From Fratercula arctica (lineage: Eukaryota; Chordata; Aves; Charadriiformes; Alcidae), in NCBI GenBank assembly GCA_947846985.1, contig CANTUZ010000014.1:9593837-9657836 (forward strand): 64,000 nucleotides of DNA, written 5' to 3'. This document shows positions 32,960-43,799 of this stretch, piece after piece. Each line of letters opens with the position of its first letter. The first letter of the stretch is position 1. Position numbers and translations under genes: made by a program. The notes beneath the pieces were generated by a model, which was not told where the DNA came from, ran no database searches, and saw nothing but the letters and a program-made list of their open reading frames with translations.

Positions 32960-33185
32960 TTTTACCCCAAAATGAGGGGGGGGGGAGGGGTCAATGGGGT
33001 GCCCACCCCAACCACGGCGCTGGGACGCCCCCTGGTGGCCAATGGGGGTGCACCGGGATGGGGCCCCTCACCTGATTGGCTGCCGTCCCCCCCCCCCCCC
33101 CCCCCCCGGCTCCCTCAGCCAATGGCAGCGCAAGCACCTCCCCCTCACTCTCTTCTGATTGGCCGGGACCTCAAGAACCTCAATC
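32960..33185 (+). promoter_or_regulatory. CCAAT-box cluster with a CTCF-like motif
   Basis: This short non-repetitive stretch contains several CCAAT/ATTGG boxes (GGCCAATGGG, CTGATTGGCTG, CAGCCAATGGC, CTGATTGGCCG). At 33,026-33,041 it reads CGCCCCCTGGTGGCCA, the reverse complement of the vertebrate CTCF core TGGCCACCAGGGGGCG. No adjacent transcribed exon was recognised, so promoter or insulator function is inferred. Confidence 0.5.
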
Positions 33186-33239
33186 GACCCCCCCAAAACC
33201 TTCATTTCCAACCCAATTTGACCCAAACCGGCTCCTCCT

Positions 33240-34240
33240 GGGTTCTTGAGGTTCTCCAGGTCACTTGAGGTTCTCCTGGACATCTAGAACCTTCTCGGAC
33301 CCCTGGGTCCACCCCACAGACCCCATAAGTCCCCTCCATGACCCCCCCCCCCGTGGTCACATGGACCTTCTGGACACTTGAGGTTCTCCTGGACTTTGGG
33401 TTCTGGACACTTGAAGTTCTCCTGGAATCTGGGGTTCTCTTGGATGCTTGGGTTCTTCTGGACAGTTGAGGTTCTCCTGGACTCTTGAGGTTCTCCTGGA
33501 ATCTGGGGTTCTCCCAGACAGTTGAGGTTCTCCTGGACTCTTGAGGTTCTCCTGGATTCTGGGGTTCTTCTGGACAGTTGGGTTCTCCTGGACATTTGGG
33601 TTCTTCTGGATTCTGGGGTTCTGGACTCTTGGGTTCTCTTGGACACTTGGGTTCTCCTGGACTCATGTGGGTTCTCCTGGACACTTGGATCCTCCTGGCC
33701 ACTTGAGGTTCTTCTGGACTTTTGAGGTTCTCCTGGATTATGGGGTTCTCCTGGGCACTTGGGTTCTCCTGGACAGTTGAGGTTCTCCTGGACATTTGGG
33801 TTCTCCGGGAATCTGGGGTTCTCCTGGGCAGTTGGGTTTCCCTGGACTCTTGAGGTTCTCCTGGACAGTTGGGTTCTCCTGGACATTTGGGTTCTTCTGG
33901 ACTCTTGGGTTCTCTTGGACACTTGGGTTCTCCTGGACATGTGGGTTCTCCTGGACACTTGGGTCCTCCTGGATGCTTGAGGTTCTTCTGGACTTTTGAA
34001 GTTCTCCTGGACTTTTGAGGTTCTCCTGGATTCTGGGGTTCTCCTGGAATCTAGGGTTCTCCTGGACAGGTGAGGTTCTCCTGGACAGTTGAGGTTCTCC
34101 TGGACATTTGGGTTCTTCTGGACAGTTGGGTTCTTCTGAATTCTGGGGTTCTGGACTCTTGGGTTCTCCTGGACTCTTGGGTTGTCCCGACCACTTGAGG
34201 TTCTTCTGGCCATCCAGGACCTTCTGGGCCACTTGTGTCC
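33240..34240 (+). repeat. GGTTCTCCTGGAC minisatellite
   Basis: Units of about 19-38 bases (TTGAGGTTCTCCTGGACTCT and variants) repeat up to the FITM1-like stop codon. Confidence 0.92.
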
Positions 34241-34241
34241 T

Positions 34242-36198
34242 TCAAGGTACCGGAAGTCCTAAGCCAGGAGGTCCAGGAGACCAGGGGTACCGGTACCAGA
34301 AGTGATAGGTGATGGCCCAAGCCGCCCAACCCAAGGCGGCGCCAGCGGCGTTGAGTGGCCAATCGTGATGGTAGGTCAAGGTGACGGCCAATAGGAGCTG
34401 CCAGACCACCACCAAGGTGACGTTGAGGAGGAAGAGGAGGCAGAGGGCCACGCCCGGCCGCCTGGGTCCTTCTTGGGGGGCATCTTCAGCCTCCTTCCAC
34501 CACCACGGCGCTTGGGGGGTGCTCCAGGCAGGTGGGGGCAGCCCCACGGGTGGCCCCATGGGGGGCGGTGACCTCATGGGGGACGATGACCTCATGGGGG
34601 ACGGTGACCTCATGGGGGACGGTGACCTCATGGGTGATGATGACCTCATGGGGGACGATGACCTCATGGGGGATGGTGACCTCATGGGCGGTGGTGGCTC
34701 CAAGGATGACGATGACCTCATGGGTGGTGACGATGACCTCATGGGGGATGGTGACCTCATGGGCGGTGGTGGCTCCAAGGATGACGATGACCTCATGGGT
34801 GGTGACGATGACCTCATGGGTGACCACCCGGCCGCTTGGGTCCCTCCCAAGATCAAACCCACCAATGAGAGGCCTCGGAGCAACCACCGCCAGAATTTAT
34901 GGGGCCTCCCCACGGCGGGGGGTGTGGGGTGGGGGGAGGAGAAGGTGGGGACCTCCCAACCCGGCTGCCGGGGTCCTTCGAAGGTCTCCCAAGTGGGTCC
35001 CTCGCGGCCCCACCCCACACGTCGAGGTCCCTTGTGGCCCCACCTGCCCCATGGAGGTCCCTCCTGGCTCTCCCACCCCACACGTCGAGGTCCCTCCTGG
35101 CCCCACCCCACACCTCCCGGCCCTTCCCCCTTCCACCCCATCTCTCGACCTTCCCCCCAGCCCCACCCCACCTCGGGAGGTTCCTCCCCCGTCCACCCCA
35201 CACGTCCGGCTCCCCCACGTCCCCACCCCACACCTTGGGGTCCTCCTCCCCGCCACTCCCACCCAGGTCCTCCCCGGCTCCACCCCACACCTTGAGGTTC
35301 CCCAGCCCCCCAACCTCCCCGTTGAGGTTCCTCAGCCCCCCAAGCCCCGCAGTGAGGTTCCTCGGACCCATAACCTCCCCACTGAGGTTCCTCAGCCCCT
35401 CAACCTCCCCGTTGTTGAGGTTCCTCAGCCCCCGAACCCTTCCGTTGAGGTTCCTCAGCCCCCCAACCCCACCATTGATGTTCCTTAGCCCCCCAACCTT
35501 CCTCCATTGAGGTTCCTCAGCCCCCCAACCCCTCTGTTGAGGTTCCTCAGCCCCCCAACCCTTCTGTTGAGGTTCCTCAGCCCCCCAACCCCTCCGTTGA
35601 GGTTCCTCAGCCCCCCAGCCCCTCTGTTGAGGTTCCTCAGCTCCCCAACCTCCCCATTGTTGAGGTTCCTCAGCCCCCCAACTTTCCCTCCGTTGAGGTT
35701 CCTCAACCCCCCAACCCCCCCATTGAGGTTCCTCAGCCCCATAACCTCCCCACTGCGGCTCCTCGCCCCCCCCCCCCCCCCCCCAGCCTCCGCCCCCAAG
35801 GACCTTCCCCCCTCCTCCTCTTCCTCCATGGGGGGTAGAGGACCTGCCCCAAAGCCCCGGCTTCTTCGGCCAATCCCAAGCCGCAATGGACCAAGACGAA
35901 CGCTTGTGGGGAGGCCCCGAACCCTTCGCACCGGTGCCCAGCCCCACGGCAGCTCTGGGGGTCGCCGTGGGGCAGGAGGAGGAGGCCCTGGGCCAGTGGG
36001 CTCCAACAGCGGCCGGTGGCGGCTTCCAAGGTGGCGAAAAGGCGGGGGGGCGGCGTGAGCCAAGGCCAGCCCCACGGCCCAGCGCCCCACGGCGCGCAGG
36101 AGGGCGCCCCCCCCGGGGGACGGGCCAGGGGCAGAGCGGTCACCAAAAGGGCCACCAGGAACAAGGTGGTCCAACCCCCAGCCGAGGCCACCAGGTGC
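34242..36198 (-). CDS. FITM1: FITM1-like gene (fat storage-inducing transmembrane protein), 3' part
   Basis: On the minus strand two blocks match the second half of the FIT family. Block one (36198 down to about 35833) starts after acceptor CCCCGCAG and reads GGWTTLFLVALLVT, then ATGRCWSPLAQGLLLLP, GHRCEGF and LGLAEEAGALGQVLYP. Block two (34483 to 34242) reads RRPGVALCLLFLLNVTLVVV to ITYHFWYRYPWSPGPPGLGL and a TGA stop. PWSPG.PG.GL favours FITM1 over FITM2. FIT proteins are ER membrane proteins needed for lipid-droplet formation. In block one, two single-base shifts in a G run and a C run (near 36,070-36,130) hide a better matching segment, ALLRAVGRWAVGLALAHAAP. About 1.35 kb of repeats separates the blocks, as an extra intron or a disruption. 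Exon 1 was not found. Confidence 0.75.
34490..35780. repeat. Repeats separating the two FITM1 blocks
   Basis: Three arrays follow each other: GACGATGACCTCATGGGGG units (34,560-34,840), CACACGTCGAGGTCCCTCCT units (34,980-35,280) and TTGAGGTTCCTCAGCCCCCC units of about 29 bases (35,280-35,760). Confidence 0.88.
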
Positions 36199-36429
36199 CT
36201 GCGGGGAGGTGGGAGGTTGGGGGGCAGAAAAATGGGGGGTGGGGCATTTGGGGGGCGCGGGCACCTGGGGGTGTGTGTCCCCCCACCCATCCCTCCTCTA
36301 GGGCCCACCCCACCCCTTGGACCTTCCCGCTTGGGTCCCCTTTCGGGGTGGGTCTATGGGGTCCACCCCATAGATTCCCCTCCCCCTCCCCAGACCCATA
36401 GCATTCCCACAGCCCCATAGCCCCCCCCC

Positions 36430-37150
36430 CCCCCCCCCCCAGGGCCCCCTCCCCAGCCCCATAGCCACTTTCTCATCCTCATAGCCCCCCCCCAGCACCA
36501 CAGAACCCCCCCCAGCCCCACAGTCAACTCCCCAGCCCCATAGATCCCCCCTCGACCCATACAACCCCCCCCCAGCCCCCCAGTCAACTCCCCAGCCCCA
36601 TAGATCCCCCCTCAACCCACAGAACACCCCCCCAGCCCCCCAGTCAACTCCCCAGCCCCATAGATCCCCCCTCGACCCATACAACCCCCCCCCCCAGCCC
36701 CCCAGTCAACTCCCCAGCCCCATAGATCCCCCCTCAACCCACAGAACACCCCCAGCCCCACAGTCAACTCCCCAGCCCCATAGATCCCCCCTTGACTCAT
36801 AGATCCCCCCTCGACCCATACAACCCCCCCCCGCCCCAGCCCCCCAGTCAACTCCCCAGCCCCATAGATCCCCCCTCAACCCACAGAACCCCCCCCCAGC
36901 CCCCCAGTCAACTCCCCAGCCCCATAGATCCCCCCTCGGCCCATACAACCCCCCCCCCAGCCCCACAGTCAACTCCCCAGCCCCATAGATCCCCCCTCAA
37001 CCCACAGAACACCCCCCCAGCCCCCCAGTCAACTCCCCAGCCCCATAGATTCCCCCTCGACCCATACAACCCCCCCCCGCCCCAGCCCCACAGTCAACTC
37101 CCCAGCCCCATAGATTCCCCCTCGACCCATACAACCCCCCCCCCCCAGCC
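36430..37150. repeat. CCCCATAGATCCCCC minisatellite upstream of FITM1 block
   Basis: Units of about 60 bases with CAGTCAACTCCCCAGCCCC and CATAGATCCCCCCTC repeat roughly ten times. Bases 36,199-36,429 are unique sequence; no FITM1 first exon was recognised. Confidence 0.9.
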
Positions 37151-37166
37151 CCATAGAGTCCCTGCA

Positions 37167-37982
37167 TGTCACCGTATGTCTGCAATTTCTCACTTGCCCC
37201 GGGGCCGGACACAAAAATTCCCATCTGTCCGGAGCCGGCTGCCACGAGGGATCCAACATGAGACACGTGTCCAAGGAGCCACCAGGGAAAACCGTGGCCC
37301 ATTTTCACGCTCTCTGGGAACCGCTGGCATCGCCCCACCCGGCTCCGGGTTTTCCTGGCGCCTTCCCGGAGCATCGATTCCCAGATTCCGGCAGGGTACG
37401 GAGCGAAGGTCTTTATTAGGACAATTTTCCAAGCTTTAGAGGTCCGGGAGCTCTCCACGCGCAGGCGGCGACCTGCTGCTGGGTTGAAGGTGGATTGACC
37501 CTGCGCTTCCTGGTGTTTTCCGACGGATATTCTCCGTTCCTGCGGAGCGGTGGCTTTGCTGTCGCATTCCTCCTCCTGCGGGTATCTCCCTGACGCTCCC
37601 TTCGCTTTTCTCTCCAGGGGTTTCTCGAGGTTGGGGACTCCTCGGCGTTCCTCATCCTTGGATCCCGAGGCGGGGGTTTGCGCCACCACATCGGGAAGCC
37701 CATTCCCATCCATCCCTGCGTCCAGTCGCAGACTTTCCCAGTGCTTGGCAGGGAAATGACGGTCATCCTGGGAGCCCGGTACCGGGTTGTGTGTATATTG
37801 TTTATATCTCATTGTTTCTTGTTCCTATTGTCTTTTACCGGTATTTTTCTTCTGTTAATATTTCATTCCGGTTCAGTTGCTTCTTCAATCCCGAAGTCTC
37901 TCTCTCCTTCTTTTCTCCCTTGGGAGAGAAGTTAAAAGAGAGCAGCCGTGGCTTGTTTTCATGCCCAGCCTAAGCCGTGACA
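37167..37982 (-). mobile_element. LTR of an avian-type endogenous retrovirus (apparently solo)
   Basis: Read on the minus strand, 816 bases begin TGTCACGG and end CGGTGACA, giving TGTCAC/GTGACA terminal inverted repeats. An AATAAA sits at about 37,410-37,416 on the minus strand. The start resembles known bird LTRs that open with TGTCGTGG. Base composition is balanced, unlike the flanks. No clear target-site duplication (CTGCA versus GCCAG) and no retroviral genes were seen, so it may be a solo LTR or the edge of a larger insertion. A related fragment lies at 57,095-57,270. Confidence 0.6.
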
Positions 37983-38328
37983 GCCAGGACGGACAGGGCA
38001 CCGGAGCAGACTCGGCCGAGGAGAGCGGCGGCCCCAAGCCTTGGTTCTTTCTCAGCTGCTGTATTACAGGCGGTGTACGAGCCTCTGCTTGCGCTCTGTC
38101 CGCCGGCCCTATCCGGAACGGAGTTCTGGCAGAAGTCGGGTAATACCCAGGGTCTCGAGAGAAATGATGTACGACACCCCCCGCCCCCCCCCCCCCCCCT
38201 ACACCTCCCAGACTGTGGCGTTTCTTTTCCAAGGAAACTAAAGACACGGTGTCTTGATAGAAACGTGGTTATCGGGCTTCGTGATCTACTCGCCTCTGGA
38301 GGTTAGGATCACGTCTTTCTCTTTCTCT
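37983..38328. other. Unique sequence between LTR and first gap
   Basis: Balanced-composition sequence with no recognised gene. It may belong to the retroviral insertion or to a different contig end. Confidence 0.3.
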
Positions 38329-38822
38329 NNNNNNNNNNNNNNNNNNNNNNNNNNNNNNNNNNNNNNNNNNNNNNNNNNNNNNNNNNNNNNNNNNNNNNNN
38401 NNNNNNNNNNNNNNNNNNNNNNNNNNNNNNNNNNNNNNNNNNNNNNNNNNNNNNNNNNNNNNNNNNNNNNNNNNNNNNNNNNNNNNNNNNNNNNNNNNNN
38501 NNNNNNNNNNNNNNNNNNNNNNNNNNNNNNNNNNNNNNNNNNNNNNNNNNNNNNNNNNNNNNNNNNNNNNNNNNNNNNNNNNNNNNNNNNNNNNNNNNNN
38601 NNNNNNNNNNNNNNNNNNNNNNNNNNNNNNNNNNNNNNNNNNNNNNNNNNNNNNNNNNNNNNNNNNNNNNNNNNNNNNNNNNNNNNNNNNNNNNNNNNNN
38701 NNNNNNNNNNNNNNNNNNNNNNNNNNNNNNNNNNNNNNNNNNNNNNNNNNNNNNNNNNNNNNNNNNNNNNNNNNNNNNNNNNNNNNNNNNNNNNNNNNNN
38801 NNNNNNNNNNNNNNNNNNNNNN
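38329..38822. other. Assembly gap (494 N)
   Basis: A run of undetermined bases separates the IGH/FITM1 block from the CD79A/ARHGEF1 block. Confidence 0.99.
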
Positions 38823-41120
38823 ATTATCCTCACCCCCTCCTCTTCCTCCTCCCCCCATCCTCATCCTCACCCCCTCATCTTCCTCACCTCCCCTCCTCCT
38901 CTTCTTCATCCCCCCATCCTCACCCCCTCATCTTCCTCACCTCCCCTCCTCCTCCTCTTCCTCCTCCCCCCATCCTCATCCTCACCCCTTCATCTTCCTC
39001 ACCTCCCCTCCTCCTCTTCCTCATCCCCCCTCCTCTTCCTCATCCCCCTCCTCTTCCTCATCCCCCCATCCTCATCCTCACCCCCTCATCTTCCTCGCCT
39101 CCCCTCCTCCTCCTCTTCCTCATCCCCTCCTCACCTTCATCTCCCTCCTCATTATCCATTTCCATCCTCATTATCCTCACCCCCTCCTCTTCCTCCTCAC
39201 CCCCTCATCTTCCTCACCTCCCCTCCTCCTCTTCCTCATCCCCCCATCCTCATCCCCTCATCTTCCTCACCTCCCCTCCTCATCCCACCTCCTCTTCTTC
39301 ATCCCCTCCTCCTCCTCCTCACCTCCCTCATCCTCTTCATCCCCCCATCCTCCTCATCCCTCCTCCTCTTCCTCCCCCACCCTCCTCACCCCTCCTTCTC
39401 CTCCTCATCCTCGTCCCCCTCCTCATCTTCATCCACCCATCCTCATCCTCACCCCCTCATCTTCCTCACCTCCCCTCCTCCTCCTCATCCCACCTCCACT
39501 TCTTCATCCCCTCCTCTTCCTCCTCACCCCCCTCATCCTCTTCATACCTCCACCCTCCTCATCCCTTCCTCTTCCTCCCCCTCTTCCTCCACATCCCCCC
39601 TCTTCCTCCTCATCCCCTCCTCCTCCTCTTCCTCATCCCCTCCTCACCTTCATCTCCCTCCTCCTTATCCATCTCCATCCTCATTATCCTCACCCCCTCC
39701 TCTTCCTCATCCCCCCACCCTCATCCTCACCCCCTCATCTTCCTCACCTCCCCTCCTCCTCTTCCTCCTCCCCCCATCCTCATCCTCACCCCCTCATCTT
39801 CCTCACCTCCCCTCCTCCTCTTCCTCATCCCCCCATCCTCATCCTCACCCCCTCATCTTCCTCACCTCCCCTTCTCCTCCTCATCCCGCCTCCACTTCTT
39901 CATCCCCTCCTCCTCCTCCTCACCTCCCTCATCCTCTTCATCCCCCCCCCCTCCTCATCCCTCCTCCTCTTCCTCCCCCACCCTCCTCACCCCTCCTTCT
40001 CCTCCTCATCCTCGTCCCCCTCCTCATCTTCATCCACCCATCCTCATCCTCACCCCCTCATCTTCCTCATCTCCCCTCCTCCTCCTCATCCTCACCCCCT
40101 CATCTTCCTCACCTCCCCTCCTCCTCCTCATCCCACCTCCACTTCTTCATCCCCTCCTCTTCCTCCTCACCCCCCTCATCCTCTTCATACCTCCACCCTC
40201 CTCATCCCTTCCTCTTCCTCCCCCTCTTCCTCCACATCCCCCCTCTTCCTCCTCATCCCCTCCTCCTCCTCTTCCTCATCCCCTCCTCACCTTCATCTCC
40301 CTCCTCCTTATCCATCTCCATCCTCATTATCCTCACCCCCTCCTCTTCCTCATCCCCCCATCCTCATCCTCACCCCCTCATCTTCCTCACCTCCCCTCCT
40401 CCTCCTCATCCCGCCTCCACTTCTTCATCCCCTCCTCTTCCTCCTCACCCCCCCTCATCCTCTTCATCCCCCCATCCTCCTCATCCCTCCTCCTCTTCCT
40501 CCCCCACCCTCCTCACCCCTCCTTCTCCTCCTCATCCTTGTCCCCCTCCTCATCTTCATCCCCCCATCCTCATCCTCACCCCTTCATCTTCCTCGCCTCC
40601 CCTCCTCCTCCTCTTCCTCATCCCCTCCTCACCTTCATCTCCCTCCTCATTATCCATCTCCATCCTCATTATCCTCACCCCCTCCTCTTCCTCCTCCCCC
40701 CATCCTCATCCTCACCCCCTCATCTTCCTCACCTCCCCTCCTCCTCTTCCTCATCCCCCCACCCTCATCCTCACCCCCTCATCTTCCTCACCTCCCCTCC
40801 TCCTCTTCCTGATCCCCCCATCCTCATCCTCACCCCCTCATCTTCCTCACCTCCCCTCCTCCTCTTCCTCATCCCCCCATCCTCATCCTCACCCCCTCAT
40901 CTTCCTCACCTCCCCTCCTCCTCCTCATCCCGCCTCCACTTCTTCATCCCCTCCTCTTCCTCCTCACCCCCCTCATCCTCTTCATCCCCCCACCCTCCTC
41001 ATCCCTCCTCCTCTTCCTCCCCCACCCTCCTCACCCCTCCTTCTCCTCCTCATCCTCGTCCCCCTCCTCATCTTCATCCCCCCATCCTCATCCTCACCCC
41101 CTCATCTTCCTCACCTCCCC
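38823..41120 (-). repeat. CT-rich array equal to inverted CD79A intron 4
   Basis: TCCTCCTCTTCCTCATCCCC units match, in reverse complement, the GA-rich intron 4 array at 62,290-63,120, including the long ATTATCC(A/T)C(C/A)TCC elements. There are higher-order copies of several hundred bases. The proline/serine-rich frames are repeat by-products. Confidence 0.88.
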
Positions 41121-41286
41121 TCCTCCTCCTCTTTAGGGTGAGGAAGGCTGCGGGGTGGGGGGTTGGGGGGGGGGGCTGCGGGGTTTGGGGGGAGCCCCCC
41201 GCCGCCCCTGACCCTGCTCCCGCCGCAGCGATGGGCCAACGAGCGGCTGCTGCAGGTGAAGGCGGCCTCGGAGGAGGAGAACCTCT
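41121..41286 (+). pseudogene. CD79A: CD79A exon 3 end and exon 4 copy
   Basis: The stretch starts with the last bases of exon 3 (CTCTTTAGG/GTGAGG), continues through intron 3, and contains an exon 4 copy reading RWANERLLQ, then VKAAS where the intact gene has MKKAL, then EEENLYE before GTGAGA. The acceptor is altered (CCGCAG/CGATGG, with the first AAG codon lost). It abuts inverted intron 4 sequence on its left, so it is a displaced fragment and not part of a working gene. Confidence 0.8.
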
Positions 41287-41289
41287 ACG

Positions 41290-42420
41290 AGGTGAGACCC
41301 CCTGGGCGAGGAGGAGGAGGAGGATGGGGATGAGGAGGAAGAGGGGGGGATGAGGACGGGGTGGGGGGGAGGGTAAGGATGAGGAGGGCGGGGGAGGAAG
41401 AGGAGGAGGGATGAGGAGGATGGGGGGATGAAGAGGATGAGGAGGAAGAGGAGGAAGAGGAGGGGATGAAGAGGAGGAGGCGGGATGAGGAAGAGGAGGA
41501 GGAGGGGAGGTGAGGAAGATGAGGGGGTGAGGATGAGGATGGGGGAGGAGGAAGAGGAGGAGGGGAGGTGAGGAAGATGAGGGGGTGGGGATGAGGATGG
41601 GGGGATGAGGAAGAGGAGGGGGACGAGGATGAGGAGGAGAAGGAGGGGCGAGGAGGGTGGGGAGGAAGAGGAGGAGGGGTGAGGAGGGTGGGGGGATGAA
41701 GAGCATGAGGGGGGTGAGGAGGAAGAGGAGGGGATGAAGAGGAGGAGGCGGGATGAGGAAGAGGAGGAGGAGGGAAGGTGTGGAAGATGAGGGGGTGAGG
41801 ATGAGGATGGGGAGATGAGGAAGAGGAGGGGGACAAGGATGAGGAGGAGAAGGAGGGGCGAGGAGGGTGGGGAGGATGAGGAGGAAGAGGAGGAAGAGGA
41901 GGGGATGAAGAAGAGGCGGCGGGATGAGGAAGAGGAGGAGGAGGGGAGGTGAGGAAGATGAGGGGGTGAGGATGAGGATGGGGGATGAGGATGGGGAGGA
42001 TAAGGAGGGGTGAGGAGGGTGGGGGAGGAAGAGGAGAAGGGATGAGGAGGGTGGGGGGGATGAAGAGGATGAGGGGGGGTGAGGAGGAAGAGGAGGGGAT
42101 GAAGAAGAGGAGGCGGGAGGAGGAGGAGGAGGGGAGGTGAGGAAGATGAGGGGTGAGGATGAGAATGGGGGGATGAAGATGAGGGGGGGACGAGGATGAG
42201 GAGGAGAAGGAGGGGCGAGGAGGGTGGGGAGGAAGAGGAGGAAGAGGAGGGGATGAAGAAGAGGAGGCGGGATGAGGAAGAGGAGGAGGAGGGGAGGTGA
42301 GGAAGATGAGGGGGGTGAGGATGAGGATGGGGGGATGAGGAAGAGGAGGGGGATGTGGAAGAGGATGAGGAGGAAGAGGAGGAAGAGGAGGGGATGAAGC
42401 AGAGGAGGCAGGATGAGGAA
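41290..42420 (+). repeat. GA-rich array (CD79A intron 4 orientation)
   Basis: GGATGAGGAAGAGGAGGAGG units follow the exon 4 copy, as in the intact gene. Together with 38,823-41,120 they form an inverted pair around the exon 4 fragment. Confidence 0.9.
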
Positions 42421-42427
42421 GAGGAGG

Positions 42428-42560
42428 AGGCGGGGGGGCAGCCGGCCACCGTGCGGCCGTTGGTGGCCACCCTCAGGGGGTCCAGGCTCGGGGCGGGGGG
42501 CGGGGGGGCCACGGTGGGGGCGGTGTCTGGCAGAAACACCCGGCGTTCGGCAACGGGGGG
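42428..42560 (-). pseudogene. CD79A: CD79A exon 2 fragment, inverted
   Basis: On the minus strand the sequence matches the first third of CD79A exon 2 (GTTTCTGCCAGAC, then LSLDPL and VAGCPP) and then runs into the GA array. The acceptor CACAG of the intact copy is changed to CGCCGG and the NGS glycosylation site to NGR. The remainder of exon 2 is missing. Confidence 0.8.
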
Positions 42561-42599
42561 GGGGGGGGGGGGGGTCACTGCGGCCCCCCCCCAGCCCGA

Positions 42600-43560
42600 C
42601 CACCCCTCACCCCGGCCACGGGGGACACGTTGGCAACCAGGGGGGGGGGGGACACGACACCATGCTTTTGGGGGGGCCACGCTGCCCCCCCCCTCACTGG
42701 CCACCCTGGGGACACGTTGGCAAACTTGGGGGGGGGGTGATAGTTTTTGGGGGGGGCCACGCCACCCCCCTGTCACTGGCCCCCCTGGGGACACATTGGC
42801 AAGTGGGGGGGGGGGGGGGGGGCGATGCTTTTTGGGGGGGGGGGTCACGCTGCCCCCCCATGACTGGCTGCCCCAGGGACACGTTGGCAAAGGGGGGGGG
42901 GACACACGGACACCATGCTTTTGGGGGGGCCACGCTGCCCCCCCCCCCCCCCCCCCTCACTGGCCACCCTGGGGACACGTTGGCAAGTGGAGGGGGGGGG
43001 CGATGCTTTTTGGGGGGGACACGCTGCACCCCCTTGTCACTGGCCCCCCTGGGGACACGTTGGCAAGTGGGGGGAGCATTTTTTTGGGGGGGGGTTGGGG
43101 CCACGCTGCCCCCCCATCACTGGCTGCCCCAGGGACACGTTGGCAAATGGGGGGGGGGGGGACACGACACCATGCTTTTGGGTGGGGCCACGCTTGCCCC
43201 CCCCCCTCATGGCCACCCTGGGACACGTTGACAAAACTGGGGGGGGGGGGAGCTCTTTTGGGGGGGGGGGCCACGCTGCACCCCCTTGTCACTGGCCCCC
43301 CTGGGGACACGTTGGCAAGTGGGGGGGGAGCATTTTTTTTGGGGGGGGGGGGGGGGGGGGCCACGCTGCCCCCCCCATCTCTGGCTGCCCCAGGGACACG
43401 TTGGCAAGTGGAGGGGGGGGGGGGGCGATGCTTTTTGGGGGGGGGGTCACGCTGCCCCCCCATGACTGGCTGCCCCAGGGACACGTTGGCAAGCTGGGGG
43501 GGGGGGGGGGGGAAGCTTTTGGGGGGGGGGCCACGCTGCCACCCCCCCCCCCCCCTTGGT
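42600..43560. repeat. CD79A intron 1 minisatellite, inverted copy
   Basis: Units of about 85 bases with CACTGGCCACCCTGGGGACA and CGTTGGCAA repeat about eleven times. The reverse complement occurs in intron 1 of the intact CD79A at 61,000-61,330, with fewer units. Confidence 0.88.
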
Positions 43561-43689
43561 GGCCCTTTGGGGGTCACCGATGATGTGGGGCGCGCTGTGC
43601 CCCCCCATTAACGCTGCCGGGTGGGACCCCCCCGGCCCCCCCCCCATCTGCCTGTACCCCAAGACACCCCCCCCCCCCCCGCGGCCCCC

Positions 43690-43725
43690 CCCTGGGAGGA
43701 GGAGGAGGAGGATGGGGGGGGCCAT
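43690..43725 (-). pseudogene. CD79A: CD79A exon 1 copy, inverted
   Basis: On the minus strand ATG at 43725-43723 opens [12 protein letters not shown], matching the intact signal peptide [14 protein letters not shown]. The donor reads CCCAG/GGGGG instead of CCCAG/GTAGGG, so the splice site is lost or mis-sequenced. Confidence 0.72.
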
Positions 43726-43799
43726 CGGGGCGGGGCCCCTCCCTCCATGGGGCCTGGCCCCCCCCGCCCCCCCCCCCCCGGGGGGATAGTGGGGGCACC

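Noticed and set aside
36997..37812. 271-residue minus-strand frame
   Set aside because: It lies inside the LTR and neighbouring repeat and matches no recognised protein.
38823..42905. Large proline/serine-rich frames
   Set aside because: They are translations of the CT/GA array that is intron 4 of CD79A.
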